Positions 24,063 to 36,429 of a stretch of DNA of 64,000 nt are shown one piece after another (within the stretch, counting starts at the first letter, position 1; every line of letters starts with the position of its first letter). The notes under the pieces are model-generated. The model was not told the origin of the DNA and searched no databases. It saw only the letters and a program-made list of their open reading frames with translations. The DNA is taken from positions 633,001 to 697,000 of the forward strand of contig JAUIRK010000928.1 of assembly GCA_030549495.1 (NCBI GenBank), in the 5' to 3' direction. The stretch is from Nectonema munidae. Taxonomy: Eukaryota; Nematomorpha; Nectonematoida; Nectonematidae. Made by a program: the position numbers and the translations under genes.

Positions 24063-24310
24063 CACTGGCGGATCCAAAATGGGGGGGGGGGGGGGGTGCC
24101 TAGTCCTCGCCCCCTATGGAGTGAGGCTTCAAAAAATTTTGTTTCAATTTTCCTGGACCCTTGATCCATCAGGATTTCTACGGAATTGAAATTTCGTCTA
24201 TTTGGTTTTGCAAAATTGTTTATTAAGATGATGACAGAGACGATGATGACAACGTCTGAACTTTAAAAAACAAACAAAATTACTATAGTCGATTTTTGGA
24301 TCCGCCACTA
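24063..24310. mobile_element. MITE with TGGCGGATCC ends
   Basis: Inverted terminal repeats ACTGGCGGATCCAAAA and AGTGGCGGATCCAAAA (read inward from each end) bound about 250 bp. The left end is followed by a G run of 18 (24080-24097). The flanks AATGGAGA and AAATGAAA are only roughly alike, so the target-site duplication is degraded. The transposase class is probably hAT, but this is not certain. Confidence 0.7.
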
Positions 24311-24618
24311 AATGAAAATTAGAGTAAATATATCATAAACCCTTAACCAAAAAAATAAAAAAACAAATTTTTAAATTAAAAAAAAAAAAAAAAAAAAAAA
24401 TTTAAAAAAAAAAAAAAGGGTTAAAGCCAAAACAGTCAATAACATAAAGATAAAAATAAAAAATAAGCTCTAAAAGTAACATTAGAAAATGTGTATATAA
24501 TCAGATCATGCAAAATATTAAAAAAAAAAAACTAAGAATATAACAAAATAATAAGGAATACAAATAAATGTACTAAGTTTGTGGGCTTCATTTTCAAGAA
24601 AGATTATTATTTATTATA

Positions 24619-24775
24619 GGGGGCGTGAGTGGGGTCGGTTAGATGCTGGCTTCGATAACTCAAGGTCTTGGGTTCGATGATACCGCATCAAGCCTGCTTT
24701 CCGCTTCGTTCGATACAAGCGGGGCATTGTGTCTTTTCGATGAAAACACCCCATAGTATCTTTACCTTTATTAAA
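24619..24775 (+). repeat. tRNA-derived SINE, family A
   Basis: It reads GGGGCGTGAGTGGGGTCGG (box-A-like), then a box-B-like GGGTTCGATGATACC, a CGCATCAAGCCTG core and a tail ending CACCCCATAGTATCTTTACC. It is shared with copies at 33161, 47339 (minus), 55202, 27881 (minus) and 50416. The four-base insertion after GGTTCGAT is specific to this copy. Confidence 0.8.
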
Positions 24776-25946
24776 ATGCAAGCCTAAAAAGAGTACAGTG
24801 AGTGTATATAGAAAAAATTGTATCCTATCCTTTTTTTAATAAAATTAAATAATAATTGCTTCCAATTCATCCAACAATTTCTTTATTTTTAGCTGCAAAA
24901 CTCGCTTTTTCGCAGCTTCCATCTTGCGTTGTCAACAAGTTGTCTTAGTTCATCTTTGTTGTGAGTTTGAATCTTTTTTCACTATATTTATTTTAAACCC
25001 AGTATTTGAGTTTGAAGCACATCTTTGTTATAAAATAGAAAAAAACTTTTTACAGAAGTTTTGAAATCCTGAATTTTGGAAACATTATTTTACTCCAAAA
25101 TAGATTATCGGGTTGAAGTCTTTAAATCGGTATAATCCCACTAGAATCCGTGTATATAAGTTAAACAAAGATATTTTTCATTACAATAAAAATCATGTTA
25201 AAAAATATTTATAGTTTCAAAAAAATACAAATATTTAGAATCCAAAGAGAGCATAAATGGCACATATGGTAGATGTTAATTTGGCGGCATATTAAAATTT
25301 ATAATACTTATAAATGCCCCAAAGTAAAGGATAATACGTAAAATAAGAAGGCAATCTGTAGAAACCATTTTTACATGATTAAAGTAAAAATTTTGGCGAA
25401 ATGCCAAAAGATATTAAATGCTGAAAGATAATGATGTTTTCACTATTGATTTTGGTACTGTTATCTTTGCTGAATCAAAATATAAACTTGTTTTAACTAA
25501 GATTTCTTCTTTTTTTCTTTTTAAAGTTTCAATTTCGGTTACATTTCTGATTGAAAACTATATTAAATGAACATAAGTTTGTAGAATTGTATTTTCTTGA
25601 TATTTATATGTTCGGCATTCATTTCTCTCTAAACTATGTTTTTTTATTAATTTTTTTTAAATTTAACTTTAGTGAACTTTTATGATTTTTTTCACAAGTT
25701 TTTCAGACAAGTTTTTCTTTCCTTTTTTGTTAAACCAACGTATTGTACTCTGTAGAATAAGAATGGGCAAGTTATTTTCGATAAATTATTAATTAGGTTA
25801 TTGGAATATTAATTCCCTATTTTGATTATTGATATATTCATTCCCGTAAATTTGATCCCAACTCACCGCACATATGCGGGTAAATAAACCAAAAGACGAG
25901 TTATTTACAAAACAAGGTATTTCTTTATCTTATTTGTGACCCCAGC

Positions 25947-26205
25947 CAGGGCCTGCCTTAGGCCACTGCAAACTATGCGGCCGGAGTGGGCCCCGCGCTT
26001 CTCATTTTTCATTTTGATGATATATTGTATGATTTCGCTAAATGCAAGGTTCGCAAAGTAAAGTTACTTTGATCGTCATTTTGTGTTAATGAAAAAGTAA
26101 TAAAACAAATCCTTCTTCTTTTTTTCAAAATCTTTTTTCCTACCCACACTGAGCCCCGCGAAATCCATTTTGCATAGGGCCCCGTGAACACTAGGGCTGG
26201 CCCTG
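25947..26205. mobile_element. MITE with CAGGGCC ends
   Basis: The ends are CAGGGCCTGCCTTAGGCC and the inverse of CAGGGCCAGCCCTAGTG. GC-rich sub-terminal blocks (GGGCCCCGCG and CCCCGCGAAATCC, also inverted) surround an AT-rich centre. No clear target-site duplication is left. The CAGGG ends suggest a hAT-like non-autonomous element. Confidence 0.6.
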
Positions 26206-27880
26206 AGTCACCAGCCATTCAGATAGTTAATCGCTTTAAAAAATAAAATATATATCCGTTGTGACCACCAGAGCTTTATATGAGATCCTTCTACATTTTT
26301 TTCAAAAAAGAAACCTCTATTAAAATAGAACCTGTTTTGCTGTTGTTAGGATTTGACATTATTAAAACTATAGCATTTTCCCTTTTTTAACACATTTTTT
26401 AATGATTATTTTGAAAAACACGAAGTAAATTTAAAAAACATTAAATATTTAGCCCAAAATAATTTCTGCTTTTTATGATCGCGAAATATATCCATGTCTA
26501 CCAATTTTTTGTAATATTTTTTAATGCATATTGTTTCTGTACAAAGACTTACTCCTATTTGGATAAATAGGCCAATTGATCATTTACTTACAAAATAAAA
26601 TTTCAAAGGATAGGTCCTAAAAAAATAATTACTTGAAACTCATTATTCCTTCCTTAAAGTTGGAATCAAACAATTCGCAATCAAACAACCTGGAATCAAC
26701 TTCCCGGAAATTAACATAATCAGAGAAAGTTTAAATTCATCTCTTTAAAGCTTGAAGAAATCTAACTGAAACCCCCAATTTTAACAGCATAAACAGTGGA
26801 AATCATCATTCCTGGCTAAAACAAGTTATGTATTTTGATTTAGCGCATGAAACGGTACTAAAATAGATATAGGAATAATTATTATCCTTCGGTATCTATT
26901 ATCTTTTCGTATCTTTCTATCGGAGCGCGCCTCAATTCCTGCCCCTCTTGCCACTCCTCTGAATAAATATACATTACGTATAAATTACAAATACCTGAAA
27001 ATCTTCCACTAGTCTAAAGAGACTTTTTAAAAATGGTTTAATATACACACGTTACGAAAGTGTTTGTGAACAATAACTTGAAAAAAGAGGTTCCATAAAA
27101 TATTTTTCTCGTGAAATGAGAAGTTAGATTGACAATTCTCAAGATTTAAGAAGAAAGAAATTTATTTACATACTCCCTATAAATAAACATGATGTTACAA
27201 AAAAAAAATTAATGGTAAAATATCAGTAAGTAATTACCATTATGTCAAATGACTTGATGAAATGGTAATAACATATGTTGTGTAGTATGGGCGGGGGGCG
27301 GGCACACACAAAAGACTACTTAAAGCCGCTGAACGTGTGCAACCATTGTAATTGAAGAAATAAATAAAAATAATATAATTCTAAATTATATGTAGATATC
27401 TATACTATTCATATATACGCCTTGTGTAGAGCATGACAATCACAAATAGTATCTTCTATTGATTTACTTTTTTGGAATTTGATTTAAAGTGGTTTAATGC
27501 GGATTTGATTCCATAAATTTTAAGTTTGAGGAAGAAAGTAATAGCATTTGAAGAATATATTAACAAAACTATTGATTGGAGCAAGAAAAGCAATTTTCTA
27601 TAAGATAAGGAATATCATAAGTTTTTACTATTATATTTATATTTTTTGAGAGGAATTTTATGTAAAATAAGTTAGATTTTGTCCTTGTATCATGTCGATA
27701 CAATTCGTAACTGAATTTGAACATATGTGCATAATTAAAAGGAAATAAACCATTAAATTCAAAGTTTAGTTTTTTTGTGGAGAAAATATAAAATTTATAA
27801 AACCCAATATTGATACAAAACTGATCTTTCTTTAAAAATAACTTTTTCAAAAAGATAAAGCGTGTGATGCTTCATGTATT

Positions 27881-27987
27881 TTCATCGAGAAGGCACAATT
27901 AAACTATGAAGAAAGTAGGCTTAATGCAGGATCGAATCCAAGATTTTATCGAAACCCAGATGTAACACCAACCTTACTCACGCCCCC
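27881..27987 (-). repeat. tRNA-derived SINE, family A (minus strand)
   Basis: Reading the minus strand gives GGGGGCGTGAGTAAGGTTGG, then GGATTCGATCCTGCATTAAGCC and the tail that ends in the TCTCGATGAAAA motif. It is diverged from the 24619 copy at several positions, and the box B is slightly altered. Confidence 0.75.
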
Positions 27988-28087
27988 AATTTAAGTAAAT
28001 CTTTACTGAGATAAAAAAAGTTAGATAAAATTGGAAAAAATTTTTTCACATTATGGATAACAAGGCATTTTGTAATAGTTACAAAGA

Positions 28088-28540
28088 TTATGATAGAAAT
28101 TTCAAGGATACTAAATATTTTATGAGATTTTTATATTTTTCCTGGAATAAAAATAGAATAACAAAAGGAATCACTTTCTCCAGAATCAAAAAGCTTAAAA
28201 ACCCTTGAAGCTTTGAGAAACAAAACTCGTGAAATCTTAACCTTCTAGTTGAAATTGAGGAAAAACAATGAAGGAAGAGGAAGTTAACATTCTTTTTATG
28301 TGTGTAGAACTTAAGTGTTTTCCTGGATGGTGTGTTTGCTTGTTTTTTTTCTGTGTGGGTTTTTTGGAAGCAGTGAAGATTTTTGCGAAGAATTTGTAGC
28401 GCTGATTTACTAAGAGTGAGGATTTCAGTGATAACTTGAGTTAAGGATCGTCGCCATTGTTGTATTCCACATGAAGAAATGTTTCTCAATTTGATTTGGG
28501 TTGATAAACTCATCATCGGAGTTAGCTGGGTAATATCCAT
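28088..28540 (-). other. 150-codon open frame, unassigned
   Basis: A long open frame on the minus strand starts MDITQLTPMMSLSTQ. Its first half is less AT-rich than the surroundings and has mixed codon use; the second half is Phe/Leu-rich low-quality sequence. No domain is recognised. It could be a first exon of an antisense transcript or chance. I do not call it a gene. Confidence 0.15.
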
Positions 28541-30052
28541 ATTTGAAGTTTGGAAGTTTTTAACAGATGTAGTTTGCTTATTCCTAAATTTTTCATATTA
28601 ATTTTGAGCGTTTTCTCAATCTAACGATGCAAATTTAAAGGAATGTTTTTCTTCTATGTATTTTGTATTCAAAAAAATAGTGAAGTTGCTATTTTTAAAG
28701 TGTTCTGATTTTTTACATGCTGGAAACTTTTGAAAATTGGGATGATGAAACTATACAAGGCTTTTCTAATATCTTCTACTTAAAATGACAAAGCTAAAAA
28801 GTATAATAAATTTATGGTGAGATGTGAGCTTAAACCCAAACTCTTTACCTAGCAAATCGAGGCCAGCGACTCTTACATAAAAGGCTAGAGTCCTGCTCGT
28901 CTAGACGGGCACTCGTAATTGCGGGCCCTCGCGCACATACAATTTTTGGTGGCTATGCGACCGCGGAAACTTTAAATGAGGCATAATAATTTGCTTTACT
29001 AGTAGACATTATAATTGTGCTTGGAATTTAATTATAACATGTCATATAACATTAGTCTTTGCAAAAAAATTGTAGCTTAGTTTTTAGAATAGTAATTGAA
29101 AGATCGGCACTATTAAAACTTTGATTTATACATGGTGAATAATTTTGAAAAAGGTATTTTATCCGTGTTTATATCAAAATTATTAAAAATTTTTAGGAGT
29201 ATAAGCTGTCTTTAGCGCCTGCATTGTTTTATATGTTAATTTAGCCCCGCTCATACTAAGTTCTAGGAGAAATACAGAACCCGGAGATTAACACTTTGCT
29301 TTTCTTTTATTTCACTGATTGATAAAGACAGCTCATTCTTTCATCAGATTCTGCTTTCCTGCGAGTCATTGGAAAGCAATTTTTGTGATCAGACTTTCTA
29401 CCAATTCTTAGAGATGAGTGTGATAGCTTTTTTACTTGTTGCCGTTTTCACCCATTTCTATTTCAAGACAAACTGCAAAATTGAGAGGAGGTGATGATTT
29501 AAATGCTAATTTTTGCAGACTTTCGTTAAAATTCATCCCACGATCAATCATATCTTTATTAATGTCTAATTAAAAGTGAATAGAATGATATCACGATTAA
29601 AATCCCTTCAACTCTCAGACTTTCACACAAATATTTAACATTTTTGCGATGCAACTGACGAATCAAATAGCGCGCTCACTTGTCCAATTAATTTGTCATG
29701 TTATGAGCTTTTGTCCGCAGGCTTCAGAAGAATCACTACCTCTCCTTCTACTCATGAAATGTGTATGTTGCGTATACGAAATGACTATTAAATGCGAGTT
29801 GAGGCGCCAGTTTGTCTGCAAAGATATTCGTCTCTTCTATTCAATATTCTGTGAAAGAGAAAGGATGTCTCTCATTTTGTGTGCATCGCGATTGCTTGCC
29901 CCATTCAAAGGATAAAAGTAATTCATGTTTTTAATGCTTACACACGTTATATCTTTATATCATTGATGATAAGAAATATGAGTGTTACTCACACACACAC
30001 ACAAAAACTACACGCATTTACACAATACGCACACGCATGCACGTACAGACGC

Positions 30053-30387
<335 letters not shown>

Positions 30388-30389
30388 TT

Positions 30390-31725
30390 CAATGCAAGTG
30401 ATCTTTTACCACATCCAACTACGGCAAGTCGAGATCTTTCTGATTGTGTAATACTGGAAAGGGCTACGTTAGCAAAAGCTTGAAAGAAATTACTTCCTTT
30501 ACTCAGCTTGCTTTTACATCAAACATGTGGACTGGCTCATATAAGAAAAGTTCATATTTGACAAGCACAGTTGATTGGACTCATGTAAGCCGCGTTATAA
30601 CAACTGAGGAGTTTGATGCTCAACTGAAAAAAACGGGCTTCAACTTTAGAGCAGCTATAATAATCGCTTCCTTATTGAAGTTTGGGCTAGATCAATCACA
30701 ACTTTGCACTTTTATTTTCATCGCCATTCGTAATGATGAACTTGATTCTTGATTGTGTATCATACAATCTATGAATATATCTTTTGAATAGTGTTTTACG
30801 ACATACTTTTGATGAAAAAACATGACCAGAACTGATCACATATGTTATTATAAGTTGTAAAACTCTTGTAAGATACATCAAGAAATGTTAAGACCAGTTT
30901 TTGAGAATATTCATGATATTCTAAATGTTTTTGTTGATCATTTTCCACAAAAGATTAAGCGCATAGCTATGGTTGATATTAACCTACTTCACGAATTAGT
31001 TAACTTTTTGGAACCTTTTTACAATGCAACATTACATTTAGAAAGAGATAAAAGTCAACCCACTTTTCATTTGGTTATTCGATGGATTTCGAAATTGGAA
31101 AACCATTGCCAAGTTAAAGAAAAAGATACTGAAGCTATGTTTTCTTTTAAAACCAAATGTTTAAAAACACTAAATCAAAAATTTATTCCAAATCTGTTCC
31201 ATAAAGTTGCAATTTTTTTAAATCCAAAACAAAAATCAATGCGTGTACAGCAGAGCAGCAAATTGTTTTAGATTATGTTTCTGAGTAACTCTGCAACTTT
31301 TCTTCACGAATGACATCTACAACTGTTGAAATTTCGTTCAAAATTACACTTGATTCTACAAAAAGGCTATGTTCCACATCTAGAGTTTGATGATGAAATT
31401 GAGAAAGTTCAATCTAGCGAAGTACATGATAAATTGAAAAGTTTTACTACTGTTTTACATTGGCGGAAAGAAAATTGCTTAACTTTTCCATATCTTTCAC
31501 ATGTTGCGCGAAATATCTTATCCATTTTGGCAACTATAGCGCAACAAGTGAGCGAAATTTTAGTCTTGCTGGTCACTTACTCTCAGCTAGGAGATCTTCA
31601 CTAAAATCCAGTAGCATCAATGATATTTGTTTTCAAGCAGTGCTAAGAAATAAACTAATTGAAAAGTTATCGGATGTATACTTTTTATTTTTATTTAAAT
31701 CAACTGATATGTTAAGTAGTGTTTA
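30390..31725 (+). pseudogene. decayed hAT transposase (ZBED-like)
   Basis: Readable pieces on the plus strand, in order: LLPHPTTASRDLSD at about 30400; FTSNMWTGSYKKSSYLT at about 30510, with TTEEFD further on; a long middle piece 30885-31271; then WRKENCLTFPYLSHVARNIL and, in another frame, ATSERNFSLAGHLLSARRSS, the hAT C-terminal dimerisation block, at 31460-31660. Several frame changes and stops separate them. No terminal repeats were identified. The left end runs into the CA microsatellite, which may have grown over the 5' part. Confidence 0.8.
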
Positions 31726-32581
31726 TTGAAAAAATAAAATACTTGTAATAATTTTCTGCATATATAAATTGTTATAGCTGAAAAGTGTATTTTAAAAAGC
31801 TCTTTCACGAAAACTGTTCGGATTTTCGGATATCTTAATAGAGACAGTTATTTTGGATAATATGGACCGTAAGTATTAATTTGATGCGGGTCTTAAAGTA
31901 TAATACGACATAGATCCGAAAATCACTATATTTTAGCGTTGGTGCAGGCGCACCTGCAAAAATGACAGTTTTTCAGCCAGCGCAGGGCTCTAACACACCC
32001 ACATCAAAATTTTGGAATCTTTTCTGCTATGCACCTTCGCTAGTTTTCAATAAACTGTTAATTCATTGTCTAGTACCTTTTTACCGATTAATTTTGGAGA
32101 AATTTTGAGTCCATAGATCAGAGCTTTTCAATTAAAAAGGAAATATTTAGTCCATAGATCGAGCTTTTCAATTAAAATGGAAAACAAAAAAGATGAAAAA
32201 CGCTCCCATAGATATACATTCATAATATACAAAAATCGTTCGTAAAGAAAACGGAAAAAATGAAAGGAATTTTTATTGGAACATAAATACAAGTACGAAA
32301 ACATGAAAATTAGTTTAAGCCAATTTTAGAAAGACATGCTATAATTACAACAGGCATTGATTGTATTGCAATAGTTTTAAAACAATGATAAAGTGCTTAA
32401 GATAGAATAATCTTGATTAAAATGAAAGACTCAAGTAGATTAAACACAAAAAAGGAGGATTAGGTGGATATAATTCAAATCATGTCACAAAAAGATCCAG
32501 TATTCGTTTGATTCTGAAAACAATTCATCAACGAACAGCAAAGAATTTGATATCAAATAGTATTTTATGCTCGTTTCGATC

Positions 32582-32757
32582 AGGGATCATACATAAATGA
32601 TGTCCACAAAAATTTTTAAGTTTTTGAACCCCCTCTCCCTTCCCTCTGTCGTGATTTTACCCCTTCTGCTCTTTTTTTAAAACAGAGCATCAAAAATTCG
32701 TTTACCCCCTCTCCCTCTTCCGGTAGGGGACGCAATATATGTATGATCACTAACCTG
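32582..32757. mobile_element. short palindromic MITE
   Basis: Ends CAGGGATCATACATAAATG and the inverse of CAGGTTAGTGATCATACAT bound about 175 bp containing two CCCCCTCTCCCT blocks. No target-site duplication was recognised. Confidence 0.5.
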
Positions 32758-33160
32758 TTTTTATACATTGTATAATTTCAGTGTAAACTTATTAAAAAGA
32801 TGTTTCAAATAAATATGTGTGTTTGGATTGAAAATGCTTTATAAATACTTACTAGTGTTTTGTATTTTGGCCCAATTTAAAGAAGTGAAGAATAATCAAC
32901 TTTAAAAATGCTGAAAGCTAACAATAGAGATAAGAATGAATTTTCTTTATCTGATAAAATTTCATTCTACATTCTCCAATTAAACTATAATTTTTATGGC
33001 TCAGACATATTACTCAAAGGTAGCAAAAGATAATTATTGTTTCCAAATTAACAGCTTTTTATGCGCTGAATTTAAATATATATTTTTATGTTTGCATGGT
33101 TTTAGTTGAAAGCCATAATTTGTACTTTTTTTGTGATTCAAAACAGTGCATAAAAAAATA

Positions 33161-33312
33161 AAGGGGGCGTGATTAAGGTGGGTTAGGTACTGGCGTTCGA
33201 TAACTCAAGGTCTTCGGTTCGATCCCGCATCAAGCCTACTTTCTCATAGTTTGATACAATCCGCGCAATTGTGCCTTCTCGATGAAAACACCCTACGGTA
33301 CCTTTACCTTTA
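33161..33312 (+). repeat. tRNA-derived SINE, family A
   Basis: Starts GGGGGCGTGATTAAGGTGGG with box-B-like CGGTTCGATCCCGCATC and the full tail through CACCCTACGGTACCTTTACC. This is the least altered copy of the family in the window. Confidence 0.85.
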
Positions 33313-33949
33313 AATTTCGGAAAGCAGAATCTTCAAATAATATTCTCTTACGTGGTGGACCGATCCATGAAAATCAAAGAACTGATTCGATTTTATTAAA
33401 CATAAAAAATACAACAGTATGCCATCATCAGATTTTTAAATTTCAAAATTGGATAACAACTAAATCAAGCTCACTTCAGTGTGAGAAGAAAGTTTCGTTT
33501 TTATTCGTCAACTTATCCGCCCTTGGCTCGATAGAAGTAAAGCTTAGGCAGGCTACGCACCGGCACATATGCCAGTTTTGAGAGGCACTGCTTGAAAATA
33601 TGTATTTTGGTTAGATTTCGCACTTATAGCTATGTAAAGAGAACACAATTTATTAAAATGTTGTTTTCTTGATATTTTTGAGATTAGCACTAAATTCACT
33701 TATTATGCTATATAAAGGCTCGAAATTTGAAAGGTTTTAATTTTTTCAAATATATTTAGATTGATAGCCACCATTTGGGATTTTAAAACCTCTGAAAAAA
33801 ATTCTTTAAATTTTTTATCCTAAATTTATTTGATATGGTCAACCAAAAATCTATTAAAATTTTATGCCTTTAAATTAAAAATGCATAAGACTGAAATCTA
33901 AGCAAATTGCAAAATTAATCCAAAAAATATTTATTTCATCCCCATATGT

Positions 33950-34084
33950 TGGCAGATGGCCTAGTGGTAGGAGTGTAGGGTATTGATTCAGATGGCCTTT
34001 GTTCGATTCCCAATCTTGACTATCATTACCATCTGTTCAGCTATGGAAGATTATCCTTCCCTATGGATGCGATACCGACAACTT
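33950..34084 (+). repeat. tRNA-derived SINE, family B
   Basis: Box-A-like ATGGCCTAGTGGTAGGAGTG and box-B-like TTTGTTCGATTCCCAATC are spaced as in a tRNA promoter. A body follows, ending CCCTATGGATGCGATACCGAC. A second copy lies on the minus strand at 42757-42882. Confidence 0.8.
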
Positions 34085-34556
34085 AAAAAAAGTTAAAATT
34101 ATCACTTTTATTTAAAACAAGTTTCAGTCGATTTTGAAACTTTATCCATTGATATCTTCCGAAAAATATTCGATCGGTTTTTTTCAATTGGATCTGTGAA
34201 ATTCATTTATTGAATAGTAAATATTGTCATAGTTATTTTGACTCCTTTTTGTGATTATTGCTACGATGATTTCTTATTTTTACTTCGTGAAAGACAAGTA
34301 AATATCTTAGTGAGAAAAAAAGATTTATCATTTGAGAATTCATATTGATATTTTTTATCCAAACTCCTTCATTTGAAATTTTTATATTTTTGCTTCAAAG
34401 GTTGGCCAAATTTTTTAGCTCTGCATAACTATTGAATTTGCAATATTATTGAAAAAGCTTATATTATTTTACTTTGTTTTTACTTCAACACTTTTTAAAA
34501 TCATTTTGGTTGGATTACGGGTTAAGAGGGAAACTTTGAATTATTTTTCATTGCAG

Positions 34557-34656
34557 AATGCGAGAAACAGTAGCTACTCACTTCCACAAAGTTCTTCAAT
34601 CCTAACAAACTTAACAAAGAGTAGTTACAAGCGAGAAAGAAGGATCCAATGTGTTG
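34557..34656 (+). CDS. SMOC: SMOC-like gene exon before Tg1 domain 1
   Basis: The acceptor is strong (ATTTTTCATTGCAG) and the donor is good (TTG|GTAAGG). The 100-nt exon enters in phase 0 and leaves one base, which matches the Tg1 exon at 39599. The peptide begins NARNSSYSLPQSSS and ends KRERRIQCVG, with two N-glycosylation sequons (NSS, NLT). In human SMOC1 the end of the follistatin domain, HRGRCKDAGQSKC, leads straight into Tg1; the RRIQC end aligned to the following LSKC looks like that boundary. Whether it is the end of a follistatin domain or just a linker cannot be decided. Confidence 0.65.
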
Positions 34657-34659
34657 GTA

Positions 34660-35672
34660 AGGCCTTGTCTTTTCTAAATTGATATTATATATTTTGTATG
34701 ATGTCTTTACCCATGTTACATATTATTATGGCGTTTTTATCACGAGAAGGAGGGCGGAGTACGTAAACACTTTTATCTTATTGAATAAAAAATTCTAAAT
34801 AATTTCTGTGTTTTTTTGACAAATTGAACTAAGCTAGAATCGAAATGATTATTCTGAACAATTCTTTGAAGATATTTTGACTATTCAAATGAATTGTTTG
34901 GAAATCTTGGATTTGATTTGCTCAAATTCAATCAACCTCATTTGCATATATTATTATATTTAATTTATATATGTGAGCAATGTAAATCAGCGTTAGTGTT
35001 AGGGTCTAGCTAGTATTTTATTTTATTAACAAAAAAACTTAAAGCATCTTAATTTTATTATTATTGACAAGAGACTTTTGTAAAAATGAACAAATTGAAT
35101 AAACAGGAATATGAGAAAATTAAGAAAAAGTTAAATATCTATATTTACCTAGCCCTTATTTTCTCATATTCCTCACTTACCACATTCATTCTCTTTTTAC
35201 TGGAGCGTACTAAGGCTAACAACGGCATATAAGTGAGGCATATTTTTGTAAAAAATAACTACTAGTCGTTTTATAAAGGCATGTCTGAAAGAGGAGATGT
35301 TGATTTAACTCAAACATATGTACAGGTATTTTTGTATAAAATATATATGAGATTCACAGAATATGAAAAAAACTAAAATATAACCACGCGTTTAAATGTA
35401 ATCCTAAGACTTTGATTGAATTTTGTGTTTTTAAATTTCATCATTACAAATTTTTGGATATACTAACACTCAAGAGCGCCACCAGAGGATGGGGCAAGGG
35501 TAGGTCGATTATGCAACTGTCACTTTGGACAAGCCTTGATGAGTGAAATATAATATAAATAAATCACTTACAAATTTTTATGTCAAAATATTCAGTAACT
35601 TTTTGAGGAAATTCTATTTTAATTTTAAACCTATCACTCATTTCAAAAATTGCCAAAATTTTTTTCTTCCTT
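34660..35672. other. intronic non-coding stretch
   Basis: AT-rich intron sequence with nothing recognised beyond short A/T runs. Confidence 0.4.
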
Positions 35673-35811
35673 TTAACCCATTTAAGACCAAGCAAAGCAG
35701 ACGATATCTAAAAAAAACGCAGACGATTTATATTCAAAGTCATTGAAAAAAGCAGACGAAGATGAAATTACTTATGTTCCAAAATAGGAACATTGGTCGT
35801 AAATGGGTTAA
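35673..35811. mobile_element. piggyBac-type MITE
   Basis: TTAA at each end; begins TTAACCCATTTAAGACCAAGC and ends GGTCGTAAATGGGTTAA. It shares GCAGACGA repeats and a TATGTTCC-AAAATA-GGAACAT hairpin with the copy at 52170, in reversed orientation. Confidence 0.8.
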
Positions 35812-36429
35812 TAGAAAGCGTAGTTGAAAAAATTTTGTGCAAAACCTTCTCCGAATCAGAACCTCCTACCACAAATGAAATAATACAATACAGTTATTTT
35901 TTAAAAAACAGCAACCCGTCTACAAAAGAATATGATTTTTCGAAGATTAATGCAATTGAACTAGGCTAAAAAAGCATCAGAATTTAATCAACCCTCGACT
36001 TTCTTTATACGATGAATGCCATGTTGTTAAAATGGCAGATAAAATTTCCTTTAAATAGGCTAAAAATATCAATAGAAAGTCACTTAGAATAACACAACAA
36101 CAAAATATAGAAGAAAAATTAGACAAACTTTTGGATATTTCTGCTTGTACTTGTAAGTTAGTTACCAATTCGTTCTTGTAATGATAATGCATTAAAGTGC
36201 AAAGTTGAAAATTGTATCGAAAAAATAGCTTGCTTCTGTCCCCCAAAAAAGTCCAGGTTGAAGAAAGAGTGTATTTGAAAGATCAAAGAGCAAAATGTTG
36301 TAGTAGTAGTTCTTATCAATGACGAGCTGTTGATAAAAATACTACCAAAAAGCAAAATAAAAAAACGTCAAACTGAAAGCCATCAGATTCAGCTTTAAAA
36401 AATGAAGCCGTTAAGAGATTTCATTTGCT

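Noticed and set aside
24921-24962. Good acceptor and donor pair (TTTTTCGCAG ... TT|GTGAGT) in intron 1
   Set aside because: In the required phase 0 the peptide meets a stop (TAG); the other phases do not fit neighbouring exons.
29712-29830. Possible Kazal/follistatin exon: CGCAG acceptor at phase 0, then a Cys-rich peptide with KCELRRQFVCKD
   Set aside because: The Cys spacing partly fits (10 residues between two Cys, then CELRRQFVC), but the Gly-x-Asp-Gly-x-Thr-Tyr centre is absent and no phase-0 donor follows before the stop.
32105-32175. Short direct duplication (CCATAGATC-AGCTTTTCAATTAAAA)
   Set aside because: A simple local slippage product of two units; no wider meaning.
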